DNA from: SIG672 sp045535095 | GTDB lineage: Bacteria; Bacillota; Clostridia; Oscillospirales; CAG-272 | NCBI GenBank assembly: GCA_045535095.1 | Contig: JAZSKY010000049.1 | Coordinates: 1-26,570 of the forward strand | DNA: 26,570 nt | Direction: 5' to 3' | Shown here: in pieces, positions 1 through 6,765 of the stretch | How positions within the stretch are numbered: the first letter of the stretch is position 1 | Layout of the letters: every line of letters starts with the position of its first letter | Position numbers and translations under genes: made by a program | Notes under the pieces: generated by a model | The model's input: the letters and a program-made list of their open reading frames with translations, nothing else | What the model was told of the DNA's origin: nothing | Databases searched by the model: none

Positions 1-228
1 CACATGAACCTCTTCCTGGGTCGTCAGTTCCATTCCCGGAATTAAGGTAAGACCGATCTTCTGCGCTTCTTCCATGATAGCCGGACAGTTTTTGCAGGTA
101 TTATGATCGGTCAGCGCCATGGCGCGAAGCCCTTTTATATATCCCATTCCCGCAATATTATGCGGTGTCATATCGTCGTCTGCACACGGCGACAGGCACG
201 AATGTATATGAAAATCGTAGTAGATCAT
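1..228 (-). CDS. PHP-domain phosphoesterase-like protein (partial, N-terminal 76 residues)
   Basis: The visible part starts MIYYDFHIHSCLSPCADDDM and continues to ALTDHNTCKNCP, with GMELTTQEEVHV at the window edge. HIHS plus TDHNT are the first metal-binding motifs of the PHP (polymerase and histidinol phosphatase) superfamily, and GMEL/TTQEE fits its third motif. Only the first 76 codons are present; the rest lies left of base 1. It is the last visible gene of the hydrogenase-associated operon, 133 bases after the second DRTGG-like gene, and that gap is filled by hairpin repeats. I see no Shine-Dalgarno sequence before the ATG, which is unusual here. PHP proteins of this type commonly sit beside DRTGG and hydrogenase genes in Clostridia; the substrate is unknown. 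Family call is firm, role is inferred. Confidence 0.85.
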   Translation of the reverse strand, partial: MIYYDFHIHSCLSPCADDDMTPHNIAGMGYIKGLRAMALTDHNTCKNCPAIMEEAQKIGLTLIPGMELTTQEEVHV

Positions 229-238
229 TTTTTGCTAC

Positions 239-352
239 GGGAAAACTTTTGAGAAAAGTTTCCCCATACCCTTTCAAAAACTTCTCGGGAATCTTTTTTG
301 CAGAAAACCTTTTTGAAAAAAGGTTTTCCGCACCTTTCCAAAAACTTTACTT
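239..352. repeat. Two copies of a hairpin repeat inside the hydrogenase-cluster operon
   Basis: Two AT-rich inverted repeats lie between the second DRTGG-like gene and the PHP gene. The clearer one has 12-base arms GAAAACCTTTTT (303-314) and AAAAAGGTTTTC (317-328) around a 2-base centre, followed by CCAAAAACTTTACTT (338-352). The other (about 239-265) is an imperfect GGGAAAACTTTT/GAAAAGTTTCCC inverted repeat followed by CTTTCAAAAACTTCTC. The same tail and hairpin layout recurs at 5891-6021. Confidence 0.8.
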
Positions 353-361
353 AAAAAGGGA

Positions 362-688
362 TCAGATTATCTTTGAGATGTCAGCGCAGAGCTGATAAAC
401 AGTCTTTTCGCAGGTATAGATATTTATTCCCTTTTCCTTTGCTCTTTCAAGAGTATCGTCCGCTATCTCCGCCTTCTCTGCAACAACTATACAGCTGACG
501 TCTGCAAGCATTGCAACGGCAACGATATTCACGCTCGTCATTATGGTAACCCAGACGTTATCCGCCTCGGCGCGTCCCATTACCCAGCTGAGCAGATCTC
601 CTGCGTAGCAGCCGTTTATCTCTCTTGATGTGTCGCTCTCGCAAAGAGGTGTAAGCGAAAGCTCCTTAGCAAGATCCTTTACCGTCAT
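362..688 (-). CDS. DRTGG-domain-like protein (second copy in the hydrogenase cluster)
   Basis: 108-residue soluble protein resembling the small DRTGG-fold proteins found beside [FeFe]-hydrogenase genes in Clostridia, although the DRTGG tetrapeptide itself is not present. Its pattern (MTVKDLAKELSL, then DLLSWVMGRAEADNVWVTI, then VAMLADVSCIVVAEKAEI, then AKEKGINIYTCEKTVYQLC) parallels the other small protein at 2522-2878: a start resembling an HPr kinase N-terminal domain, then a beta-strand, then 'A..A..KGI.I..T....Y..C'. An AAGGA ribosome binding site precedes the ATG. It lies 27 bases after the hydrogenase-like gene in the same operon. Likely a regulatory or ligand-binding partner; no catalytic residues can be named. 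Confidence 0.75.
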   Translation of the reverse strand: MTVKDLAKELSLTPLCESDTSREINGCYAGDLLSWVMGRAEADNVWVTIMTSVNIVAVAMLADVSCIVVAEKAEIADDTLERAKEKGINIYTCEKTVYQLCADISKII

Positions 689-715
689 ATTCTTTATCCT
701 TTTTATCCTTATAAA

Positions 716-2068
716 TTATTCTTCACCCTCGGGAGCGGTCTCACCGATCGAGTCGGAAAAGCCAAGCTCGTCGGGATCTATCTCGCTATGCTTACGGCAG
801 AACTCCGCAAGTCGGTTTTTCATTACGATAACGCAGTCCTCCATACGCGCTCTGCCCTTAACTACGTCCTCGGCAAGCGCTCTGCAAGTGGGCGCTCCGC
901 AAGAGCCGCAGTCTATTTGAGGAAGGCTTGACCATATTGCCTCTATATCGCGCATTTTCTGCATCGCTTCCTTACGGTCGCTCGCAAGACTTACGTCGTG
1001 TCCGCAGTTGATCTCTGCCTCCCAGTCGTAGCTCTCGTCACTCAGCACGCTTCTGTTCATCGAAACGGGCAGATAGCGTCTCAGCGTCTGGAGTCTTGCC
1101 TTGGCAATATAGGGATTTTCAATATTCAGAACTCCGCCGACGCATCCTCCGCTACACGCGTTAAGCTCGACAAATTCAACGTTTCTGATATTACCGTTAT
1201 CTATCTCGTCAAGCACCTTGATAACGTTTTCAATTCCGTCTGCGGCGAGATATTTCTCGTTAAAGAGAGCCTTTGCCTCACCGCCCGTGCTTGCCCACGA
1301 AATTCCGATTATTCCCGATTTAAGATCAACGTACGGCTCTTTTATCGAGTTTATCTTCGATCTGAGTCCGAAATAGAGATCGCTTATCGAAAGAGCGCCG
1401 TCAACTGCGCTTTTTTCTATTCCGAGAGGACTCTTTACGTAGCTTATTTTAGCAGGACAGGGCGATATAAACAGAACGCATATATCGTTATCCGAAAGCT
1501 CGGGGTGACGCTTCAGCGCTTCCTTTCGCGCGAGTCTCGCCGCTATCTCGATGGGCGCAAGTACGGGAAGGACCTGATCGCGCAGTAGGGGATATCTTAT
1601 CCCGATAAGTCGCGCGATAACAGGGCAAGCCGACGATATTACCGGGCGAGGAAAATCGGTATTCTCCTCAAGATAATTTCTCGTATAATCGGAGGCTATC
1701 TCTGCCGCTCTTGCGACCTCGAAAACCTCGTCAAAGCCGTATTCGACGAGGGCGGTAAGGAGATAATCCATATCGGTAAGCTCGTCAAACTGACCGTAGA
1801 GCGCGGGCGCGGGCAGAGCTATCTTATACTTATAATTTGAGAAGTCCTCAAATCTGTCGTAGGTCGCTCTTTTCGCCTTATAAGGACAGGTCCTTATACA
1901 TTCACCGCAGTCGATACAGAGTCTATCCTCTATCTGCGCGTGTCCGTTTCTGACTCTTATTGCCTCGGTCGGGCATCTTTTTATACAGTTCGTGCAACCC
2001 TTACATTTACTTATGTCAAGGTTAACAGAATGGCTTATTTTATCGTTTCTATAAGTATTTCCGTTCAA
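716..2068 (-). CDS. HydS-like sensory [FeFe]-hydrogenase large-subunit domain protein
   Basis: About 450 residues. The N-terminus has two [4Fe-4S] ferredoxin motifs (CKGCTNCIKRCP and CIDCGECIRTCP, Cys 22-32 and 51-61). An H-cluster domain follows with degenerate L1 SSACP (Cys148), L2 SPCPAK (Cys204) and L3 NACSGGCVGG (Cys305, Cys309). A C-terminal four-cysteine Fe-S motif (CGSCGAPTC plus a later Cys, 387-412) resembles PF04060. The Cys that passes protons in catalytic hydrogenases (first C of CCP) is Ala147, as in sensory HydS proteins of group C. Unlike typical HydS there is no C-terminal PAS domain. The start chosen is TTG at 2068, which has AAAGGAG eight bases upstream; an in-frame ATG 18 bases earlier (2086) has none. 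Neighbours are an RsbW-like ATPase and two DRTGG-like proteins, suggesting redox or H2 sensing rather than bulk H2 production. Confidence 0.88.
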   Translation of the reverse strand: MNGNTYRNDKISHSVNLDISKCKGCTNCIKRCPTEAIRVRNGHAQIEDRLCIDCGECIRTCPYKAKRATYDRFEDFSNYKYKIALPAPALYGQFDELTDMDYLLTALVEYGFDEVFEVARAAEIASDYTRNYLEENTDFPRPVISSACPVIARLIGIRYPLLRDQVLPVLAPIEIAARLARKEALKRHPELSDNDICVLFISPCPAKISYVKSPLGIEKSAVDGALSISDLYFGLRSKINSIKEPYVDLKSGIIGISWASTGGEAKALFNEKYLAADGIENVIKVLDEIDNGNIRNVEFVELNACSGGCVGGVLNIENPYIAKARLQTLRRYLPVSMNRSVLSDESYDWEAEINCGHDVSLASDRKEAMQKMRDIEAIWSSLPQIDCGSCGAPTCRALAEDVVKGRARMEDCVIVMKNRLAEFCRKHSEIDPDELGFSDSIGETAPEGEE

Positions 2069-2106
2069 ATTACTCGCTCCTTTCATTGAAGCTTGTGATG
2101 AATACG

Positions 2107-2529
2107 TCAGACGTAAACGGTCATAGTTACAGTCGTTCCCTTTCCTATTACCGTGTCTATGTGCATTTCATCGGTATATTTTCTCATATTTGGAAGTCCC
2201 ATTCCTGCGCCGAATCCGAGTGAGCGGATATTTTCGGGCGCAGTCGAATATCCTGCCTGCATTGCAAGGTCAATATCGGGGATACCCGGTCCTTCGTCGG
2301 CAAGAACGATCACTATCTTATCCTCGTAGATGTCAACAGTCGCCTTGCCGCCCTTTGCGTGTATGACCATATTGATCTCACCCTCATACATCGAGACCGA
2401 GACCTTTCTTATCGTTTCGGGGGAAAATCCCATCTGTCTGAGCGAGCGCTTTACCATAGTGGAAGCCTCTCCTGCCGACGTGAAATTCTCGCCGTCTATA
2501 TCATAGCTGAGTCTGACGAAATCATCCAT
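2107..2529 (-). CDS. RsbW/SpoIIAB-like ATP-binding protein (GHKL ATPase)
   Basis: 140 residues forming a stand-alone GHKL ATP-binding domain: an N-box-like EGEIN (49-53) in SMYEGEINMVIHA, G1 box DEGPGIP (78-84), and G2 box GFGAGMGLPNM (105-115), ending TVTMTVYV. This is the anti-sigma-factor/serine-kinase fold without sensor or dimerisation domains. The ATG at 2529 has GGGAGGAA upstream and overlaps the stop of the preceding DRTGG-like gene (ATGGATGA), so the two are probably translationally coupled. A longer in-frame upstream start lacks this support. In the cluster it most likely passes on a signal from the HydS-like and DRTGG-like proteins; the target protein is not visible in the window. 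Confidence 0.85.
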   Translation of the reverse strand: MDDFVRLSYDIDGENFTSAGEASTMVKRSLRQMGFSPETIRKVSVSMYEGEINMVIHAKGGKATVDIYEDKIVIVLADEGPGIPDIDLAMQAGYSTAPENIRSLGFGAGMGLPNMRKYTDEMHIDTVIGKGTTVTMTVYV

Positions 2530-2878
2530 TGGCGGTACTTCCTCCCGAAAGACCGCTTGCGTAAAGCTTACCGCACGCACCGTACATTCTCTCGGTGGTG
2601 GCAAGAAGAACGATTCCCTCTTCCTTTGCAAGCTCAACGACCTCTGCGGGCGGACGCTTTCCTCTGACGAACACGATACAGATCATATCCATCATCTGCG
2701 CAGTGCGTACTACCTGCGGATTGCAGAGTCCCGTGATAAGCACCGCCTGCTCCTTGACGAATGCAAGAACGTCGCTCATCATATCGCAGCCGAATGCCGA
2801 GCGGACCTCTCTGTCAAGCATATCCTCGCCGCAAAGCACCTCTGCATCAAGAAGTTTTGCCATTTCCCTTATTTTCAT
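2522..2878 (-). CDS. DRTGG-domain-like protein (first gene of hydrogenase-cluster operon)
   Basis: 118 residues starting MKIREMAKLLDAEVLCG, then VLITGLCNPQVVRTAQMMDMICIVFVRGKRP, then AKEEGIVLLATTERMYGACGKLY. This is the DRTGG-like arrangement seen beside clostridial hydrogenase genes, though the exact DRTGG residues are absent. The ATG at 2878 is preceded by GGAGGT with about five bases of spacing; an in-frame TTG four codons earlier sits inside the ribosome binding site and is not a credible start. It is the promoter-proximal gene of a five-gene unit and paralogous in layout to 362-688. It ends in GLSGGSTANG, where the stop overlaps the start of the ATPase gene. Confidence 0.78.
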   Translation of the reverse strand: MKIREMAKLLDAEVLCGEDMLDREVRSAFGCDMMSDVLAFVKEQAVLITGLCNPQVVRTAQMMDMICIVFVRGKRPPAEVVELAKEEGIVLLATTERMYGACGKLYASGLSGGSTANG

Positions 2879-2949
2879 ATATACCTCCAAAACCGTTAAA
2901 ACGGCTTAAAATTACTGTTTTTCGTCGTTTCAGACATTTATTCAAGTAC

Positions 2950-2978
2950 ATTATATAACAAAACTAACGAAATGTCTA
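2950..2978 (-). promoter_or_regulatory. Sigma-A promoter of the hydrogenase-cluster operon
   Basis: On the minus strand, TAGACA (2978-2973) and TATAAT (2955-2950) are separated by 17 bases, 70 bases upstream of the first gene. It lies back-to-back with the mrp promoter in the divergent intergenic region. Confidence 0.7.
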
Positions 2979-3014
2979 TACTTTTTTTCAGTTTGTTAAT
3001 TTTTTCTTTAATAC

Positions 3015-3042
3015 TTGAAAAATATTTTTTTAGTGATATACT
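3015..3042 (+). promoter_or_regulatory. Sigma-A promoter of the mrp operon
   Basis: TTGAAA (3015-3020), a 16-base spacer and TATACT (3037-3042) lie 43 bases before the mrp start codon. Confidence 0.65.
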
Positions 3043-3084
3043 ATAAGTAAAGACATTACTTAGAAATGCGAAAGGAAATATAAA

Positions 3085-3945
3085 ATGGCAGACAACGAAA
3101 ACAAGAACGCCCCCGAAGGCTGCACACACGACTGCTCCTCGTGCGGAGCAAACTGCCCTTCAAAGAAAGACCCCGCAAGTCTTGTAGAAGCGCAAAATCA
3201 ACTCAGCAACGTCAAAAAGGTTATCGCAGTAGTCAGCGGTAAGGGAGGCGTCGGAAAATCGCTCGTTTCCTCTATGCTCTCTGTAATGAGCGCACGCCGC
3301 GGAAACGCTACCGCAATACTCGACGCAGACATCACAGGTCCCTCCATTCCCAAGATCTTCGGAGTATCGGGAGAGGTTACCGGCTGCGAATACGGAATGT
3401 TCCCTCTTCAGTCAAAGACGGGCATCAGAGTAATGAGCATCAACCTTCTTCTCGACAGCGAGACCTCGCCTGTCATCTGGAGAGGCCCTGTTATCGCAGG
3501 TACCGTAAAGCAGTTCTGGACCGACGTTTGCTGGGGTGACGTTGACTATATGTACGTCGATATGCCTCCGGGAACGGGTGACGTTCCGCTCACCGTATTC
3601 CAGTCTCTTCCCATTGCGGGAATCGTTATCGTAGCATCTCCTCAGGAGCTTGTTTCTATGATAGTTGCAAAGGCTGTTGAAATGGCTGAGATGATGCACA
3701 TTCCGATCATCGGTCTCATTGAAAATATGAGCTATATGGAATGTCCCGACTGCGGCAAGAAGCTTTATCCCTTCGGCGAGAGCCACATCGACGCAGTTGC
3801 AGAAAAATACGGTCTCCCCGTACTTGCAAAGATACCGATCGACCACCGTCTCGCCGCTCTCTGCGACAAGGGTGCGCTCGAGCTGATGGAAAACGATTAT
3901 CTTGAAAAAGCTTCGGAAGCTATCGAAAATTTCTGCGAGAAATAA
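3085..3945 (+). CDS. Mrp/NBP35 (ApbC) family ATP-binding Fe-S carrier
   Basis: 286 residues. An N-terminal cysteine cluster (C13, C17, C20, C24 in CTHDCSSCGANC) precedes a deviant Walker A GKGGVGKS (52-59), then DADITGPSIPK, the Walker B region VDMPPGTGD (158-166), and a C-terminal CPDC (C220, C223). This is the Mrp/Nbp35 layout: a P-loop ATPase that holds a bridging [4Fe-4S] cluster at the CxxC of a dimer and hands it to apo-proteins; here the extra N-terminal cysteines resemble Nbp35. GAAAGGAAA is the ribosome binding site. It is divergent from a cluster encoding an Fe-S-rich hydrogenase-like protein, so a role in supplying those clusters is plausible but inferred. The 36-base gap to the next gene suggests an operon. 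Confidence 0.92.
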   Translation: MADNENKNAPEGCTHDCSSCGANCPSKKDPASLVEAQNQLSNVKKVIAVVSGKGGVGKSLVSSMLSVMSARRGNATAILDADITGPSIPKIFGVSGEVTGCEYGMFPLQSKTGIRVMSINLLLDSETSPVIWRGPVIAGTVKQFWTDVCWGDVDYMYVDMPPGTGDVPLTVFQSLPIAGIVIVASPQELVSMIVAKAVEMAEMMHIPIIGLIENMSYMECPDCGKKLYPFGESHIDAVAEKYGLPVLAKIPIDHRLAALCDKGALELMENDYLEKASEAIENFCEK

Positions 3946-3983
3946 TTTAAAAACAAAAATCTGAAAGGAGGTCGCAGCAAGCG

Positions 3984-5276
3984 ATGACGAAATACCTTTT
4001 CCTCAAAAATGCGAGAATTGTAAACGCCAAAGAAAGATCGCTCTGCGACTCCGAAATTCTTATAAGAGAAAACGAGATCGTTGCTATCGGAAACGGCATT
4101 TCCCTTCCCGAAGAAAGCGATGCGATGGTACGCACCTTAGACCTTCACGGCGACTTCGTTTGCCCCTCGTTTACCGATATGCGATGCGACATCTGCGAGC
4201 CGGGAAACCGCAACCGCGAGGACATGCAGTCGCTCGGAGAAGCGTCGTCATACGGTGGATTCGGCGCACTTTGCGCGATACCGATAAGCGGCATTGACGC
4301 AGACGATCAGACGATACTCGACTACATTTCACAAAACGAGCATCGCGCTCTCGGAGTGAAGATCCTGCCCCTTATAAACCTCGCAAAAAGCGAGTGCGAG
4401 CTGAACGATTTAGAGTCGCTCTCACGCGACGCCGCCGCCTTTTACGATGACGGACGCGCTTCTCTTCCAGTTTTAAAAAGCGCGATGGAGTTCTGCGCGA
4501 AAAGAGGCATTCCCGTAATAGTTCACTGTGAGGAAAGCTCGCTCGCCGGTGACGGCGTTATGAACGAAAGCGGAGTCAGCAGAATGCTCGGACTCGAAGG
4601 AATACCCGCATCTGCCGAGGAAATTGCACTTGCGAAGTATCTCATTCTCGCATCCGAGACCTCCTGCGCTCTCCACGTATCGCACGTCAGCACTGCGCGT
4701 TCTGCCGAGATGATAAGACGCGCAAAGGAGAGCGGCACAAGGGTCACCTGCGACACCGCGGTACAGTATTTTTCGCTCACCGACGGTGACATTCCCTTTT
4801 ACAGCGCAAGTGCGAAGGTAAATCCTCCCTTACGCTCGGAAAAGGACAGAGAGGCGATAATTGAGGCGATAAAGGACAAAACGATCGACTGCATATCGTC
4901 CGACCACTCGCCGAAAAGCGAGAGAGAGAAGCCGAACGATCTCAGACGCGCGCTTTGCGGTATGATCGGTCTGCAGACCTCGTTCACAGTAGCGCTCGAC
5001 CGTCTCGTTATGGGCGGACACATTGATCTTTTCAGACTCGTTGAGCTTTTCACCTCTGCACCCTCGTCGATAATCGGATCGGGGTACGAAATAGAGGTCG
5101 GGCAAGCGGCGTATCTCAGCGTATTTTCGCTTGACAAGGACACCTTCTTCCAGAGCGAAAACTCGAAGAGCAAGTCCAAAAACTCGCCCTTCCTTGAAAC
5201 AAGCTTCAGAGGCTGTCTGACGCACACGGTAATAAACGGAGTCCTGAGATCGAGTCCCGATATTTTCGTATTTTAA
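3984..5276 (+). CDS. Dihydroorotase-like amidohydrolase, metal site degenerate
   Basis: 430 residues, the size of class I dihydroorotase, with the composite-domain start FLKNARIV, the DDG motif (D155-D156), VIVHCEE (His181), HVSHVST (His234) and SSDHSP (Asp307). The family's DMHVHLREPG signature is replaced by DMRCDICEPG: both metal-binding histidines (now Arg67 and Asp69) and the substrate-binding Arg (now Cys71) are missing, and the conserved MPN is AIP. Active dihydroorotase chemistry is therefore doubtful. Inactive homologues are known, for example the PyrC-like partner of aspartate transcarbamoylase in Pseudomonas, but no pyrB is nearby. It has AAAGGAGGT upstream with an 11-base spacing and sits in the mrp operon. 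Family assignment is firm; function is open. Confidence 0.85.
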   Translation: MTKYLFLKNARIVNAKERSLCDSEILIRENEIVAIGNGISLPEESDAMVRTLDLHGDFVCPSFTDMRCDICEPGNRNREDMQSLGEASSYGGFGALCAIPISGIDADDQTILDYISQNEHRALGVKILPLINLAKSECELNDLESLSRDAAAFYDDGRASLPVLKSAMEFCAKRGIPVIVHCEESSLAGDGVMNESGVSRMLGLEGIPASAEEIALAKYLILASETSCALHVSHVSTARSAEMIRRAKESGTRVTCDTAVQYFSLTDGDIPFYSASAKVNPPLRSEKDREAIIEAIKDKTIDCISSDHSPKSEREKPNDLRRALCGMIGLQTSFTVALDRLVMGGHIDLFRLVELFTSAPSSIIGSGYEIEVGQAAYLSVFSLDKDTFFQSENSKSKSKNSPFLETSFRGCLTHTVINGVLRSSPDIFVF

Positions 5277-5281
5277 AAAAC

Positions 5282-5315
5282 AAAAGCAAGAATGAAGTTT
5301 CATTCTTGCTTTTTT
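5282..5315. terminator. Bidirectional rho-independent terminator
   Basis: AAAAGCAAGAATGAA (5282-5296) and TTCATTCTTGCTTTT (5299-5313) form a perfect stem flanked by A and T runs. It sits between the converging dihydroorotase-like and response-regulator genes and can serve both. Confidence 0.88.
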
Positions 5316-5848
5316 CATTTGATATAATAGCCCATTCCACGTCTTGTATAGATTATACGCTCGCCAAAATGGAAATCGAGCTTTTTGCGGAGGTATCTGA
5401 TATAAACGTCCACGACGTTACTGTCCGCCGTTTCCCCTCCCCAGAGAGATGTGAATATCTCCTCGCGCGAGATAGCGTCTCCCCTTCTTGAAAGAAGGAG
5501 TCCGAGCATATCTCTTTCCCTCGGAGTGAGCGGCACGAAGCTTCCGCGATAGCTGACTCCGTCAGACGTGAGAAGAAACTCGGCGTCATCGCTTTTTTTA
5601 GTCGCTATCTCAAAAGAGTCTGAAAAGCGCTTTTTAAGTAGCTCCGCAAGGTCGGTCATAAGGAAGGGGCGCGTAAGGTCGGGCGACTTATATTTATCCC
5701 TTGAGAATGTTATTGCGCCGTTTTGCGGAGCAGCAGAGTCAAGGTCAACTATCACGCATCTATCGAGCGTTGATTTATCTATATGAAGATCCTCGAGATA
5801 TTCCCTTATCGCCGCAGAAAATATCTTATCTTCCGATACTATCAGCAT
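5315..5848 (-). CDS. OmpR/PhoB-family response regulator with truncated receiver
   Basis: 177 residues, about 50 shorter than a normal OmpR-type regulator. The C-terminal winged helix (about 104-177) is intact: LTPRERDMLGLLL, ISREEIFTSLWG, NVVDVYIRYLRKKL, YTRRGMGYYIK. The N-terminal receiver is reduced to about 75 residues: an ED pair at 6-7, CVIVDLDS with a possible phospho-Asp35, then RPFLMTDLAELL, where Arg60 stands at the usual Lys of KPF. Only about 25 residues separate Asp35 from this motif instead of about 50, so the middle of the receiver appears deleted. AAAGGAAG is the ribosome binding site. No histidine kinase is adjacent. It may act without phosphorylation; target genes are unknown. 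Confidence 0.88.
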   Translation of the reverse strand: MLIVSEDKIFSAAIREYLEDLHIDKSTLDRCVIVDLDSAAPQNGAITFSRDKYKSPDLTRPFLMTDLAELLKKRFSDSFEIATKKSDDAEFLLTSDGVSYRGSFVPLTPRERDMLGLLLSRRGDAISREEIFTSLWGGETADSNVVDVYIRYLRKKLDFHFGERIIYTRRGMGYYIK

Positions 5849-5863
5849 TTTTCTTCCTTTCTT

Positions 5864-5880
5864 AGGGGACGCTGTCCCCT
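5864..5880. repeat. Short hairpin upstream of the response regulator
   Basis: AGGGGAC (5864-5870) and GTCCCCT (5874-5880) form a perfect 7-base stem just before the ribosome binding site of the regulator gene. It directly adjoins the larger repeat block at 5891-6021. Confidence 0.6.
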
Positions 5881-5890
5881 ATAACCCCTG

Positions 5891-6021
5891 CAAAGAAACT
5901 TTTTGGAAAAAGTTTCTTTGAACTTCAAAAACTTTACTTAACGTATAGGAAACTCTATCCCCTCTAACCCTGCTTAAACCCTTTTTGTAAAAAGGGTTTA
6001 AGAATCCCAAAAACTTTACTT
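5891..6021. repeat. Two tandem copies of the AAGTAAAGTTTTTG hairpin repeat
   Basis: Copy one has 14-base arms CAAAGAAACTTTTT (5891-5904) and AAAAAGTTTCTTTG (5907-5920) around GG, then TTCAAAAACTTTACTT (to 5939). Copy two has arms CTTAAACCCTTTTT (5973-5986) and AAAAAGGGTTTAAG (5989-6002) around GT, then CCCAAAAACTTTACTT (to 6021). Read on the minus strand each begins AAGTAAAGTTTTTG. The last Lys codon and stop of the thioesterase gene (AAG TAA) fall inside copy two. The same element occurs at 239-352. Confidence 0.85.
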
Positions 6022-6735
6022 GATTTTTTCGAGGATCATCGAAACGTCAACAGAGTGCGCTCCGTTATCCTTGAGTGCGCAGAAATAATCTATACCGTCG
6101 GTATTTTTGTGGTAAATATCGAGCTTCTCGCCGAGCTTGCACTCGCTGACGTAGTTGATCGTAAACTCTCTCACGCGGGTATTTTCAACCTCGGGCAGAT
6201 AGTCGCAGATCATATCCACGTATCTCGTATTATTCATGTGATTATTTCTATCTATATCGCTATAAACGACCGTCTTTTCGCCGCATTTCTCTGCCCCCTC
6301 GGGTATTCTCACCTTATCGGGTACGCCGATTTCGGGGATCTCGTCAAGCGTGCCGAGTCCAAGCTCTGCGTCTTTGACTCTTATGAGTCTATGCGCGTTT
6401 ATATCTACAAGCGCCCAGACGGTGACTATATCGGCGGCAAGAGATCCGTTTTTGAATATCTGTGCGCTTCTGACAAATGTCGCCCCACGGCTCGTATTTG
6501 CCCAGGTTACGACCTCAATTTCATCATACGGAGCGAAATCGCTATAAATTTTCATTCCCGTACGGCTCAGAATAAACGCGTGTCCACGGGCAAAAAGCTC
6601 CTCACTTGACGGAGGGTTATCCTTCATCTGAAGGTTCACCGCCTCCTGAAAATAACGGAGAAGCGCGCCCGGTCTGACCGCGCCGCTCGGAGCAACGTCC
6701 AGCGATGTGAGGCGGTATTTTGCCGTATATTTCAT
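6016..6735 (-). CDS. Acyl-ACP thioesterase
   Basis: 239 residues with the double hot-dog layout of bacterial FatA/FatB-type thioesterases (PF01643). The first half is MKYTAKYRLTSLDVAPSGAV through LSRTGMKIYSDFAPYDEIEV. The second half contains YSDIDRNNHMNNTRYVDM, with the NxHxxNxxY catalytic signature at about 177-185. It releases fatty acids from acyl carrier protein in the cytoplasm. AAGGAAC lies upstream of the ATG. A terminator-like hairpin separates it from the aldolase gene upstream, and I see no strong promoter of its own, so it may depend on read-through. Its final codon and stop lie within a hairpin repeat, which suggests repeat insertion trimmed or replaced the original 3' end. Confidence 0.9.
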   Translation of the reverse strand: MKYTAKYRLTSLDVAPSGAVRPGALLRYFQEAVNLQMKDNPPSSEELFARGHAFILSRTGMKIYSDFAPYDEIEVVTWANTSRGATFVRSAQIFKNGSLAADIVTVWALVDINAHRLIRVKDAELGLGTLDEIPEIGVPDKVRIPEGAEKCGEKTVVYSDIDRNNHMNNTRYVDMICDYLPEVENTRVREFTINYVSECKLGEKLDIYHKNTDGIDYFCALKDNGAHSVDVSMILEKIK

Positions 6736-6765
6736 ATTTTTAGTTCCTTTTTCGTGTTTTTAAAA

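Noticed and set aside
165..395. 76-codon plus-strand frame at the left edge
   Set aside because: It reads through the PHP gene in antisense and then the hairpin repeats; its Phe/Lys-rich sequence comes from the repeat.
998..1588. 196-codon plus-strand frame opposite the hydrogenase-like gene
   Set aside because: Antisense shadow: the minus strand encodes a complete protein with multiple Fe-S motifs.
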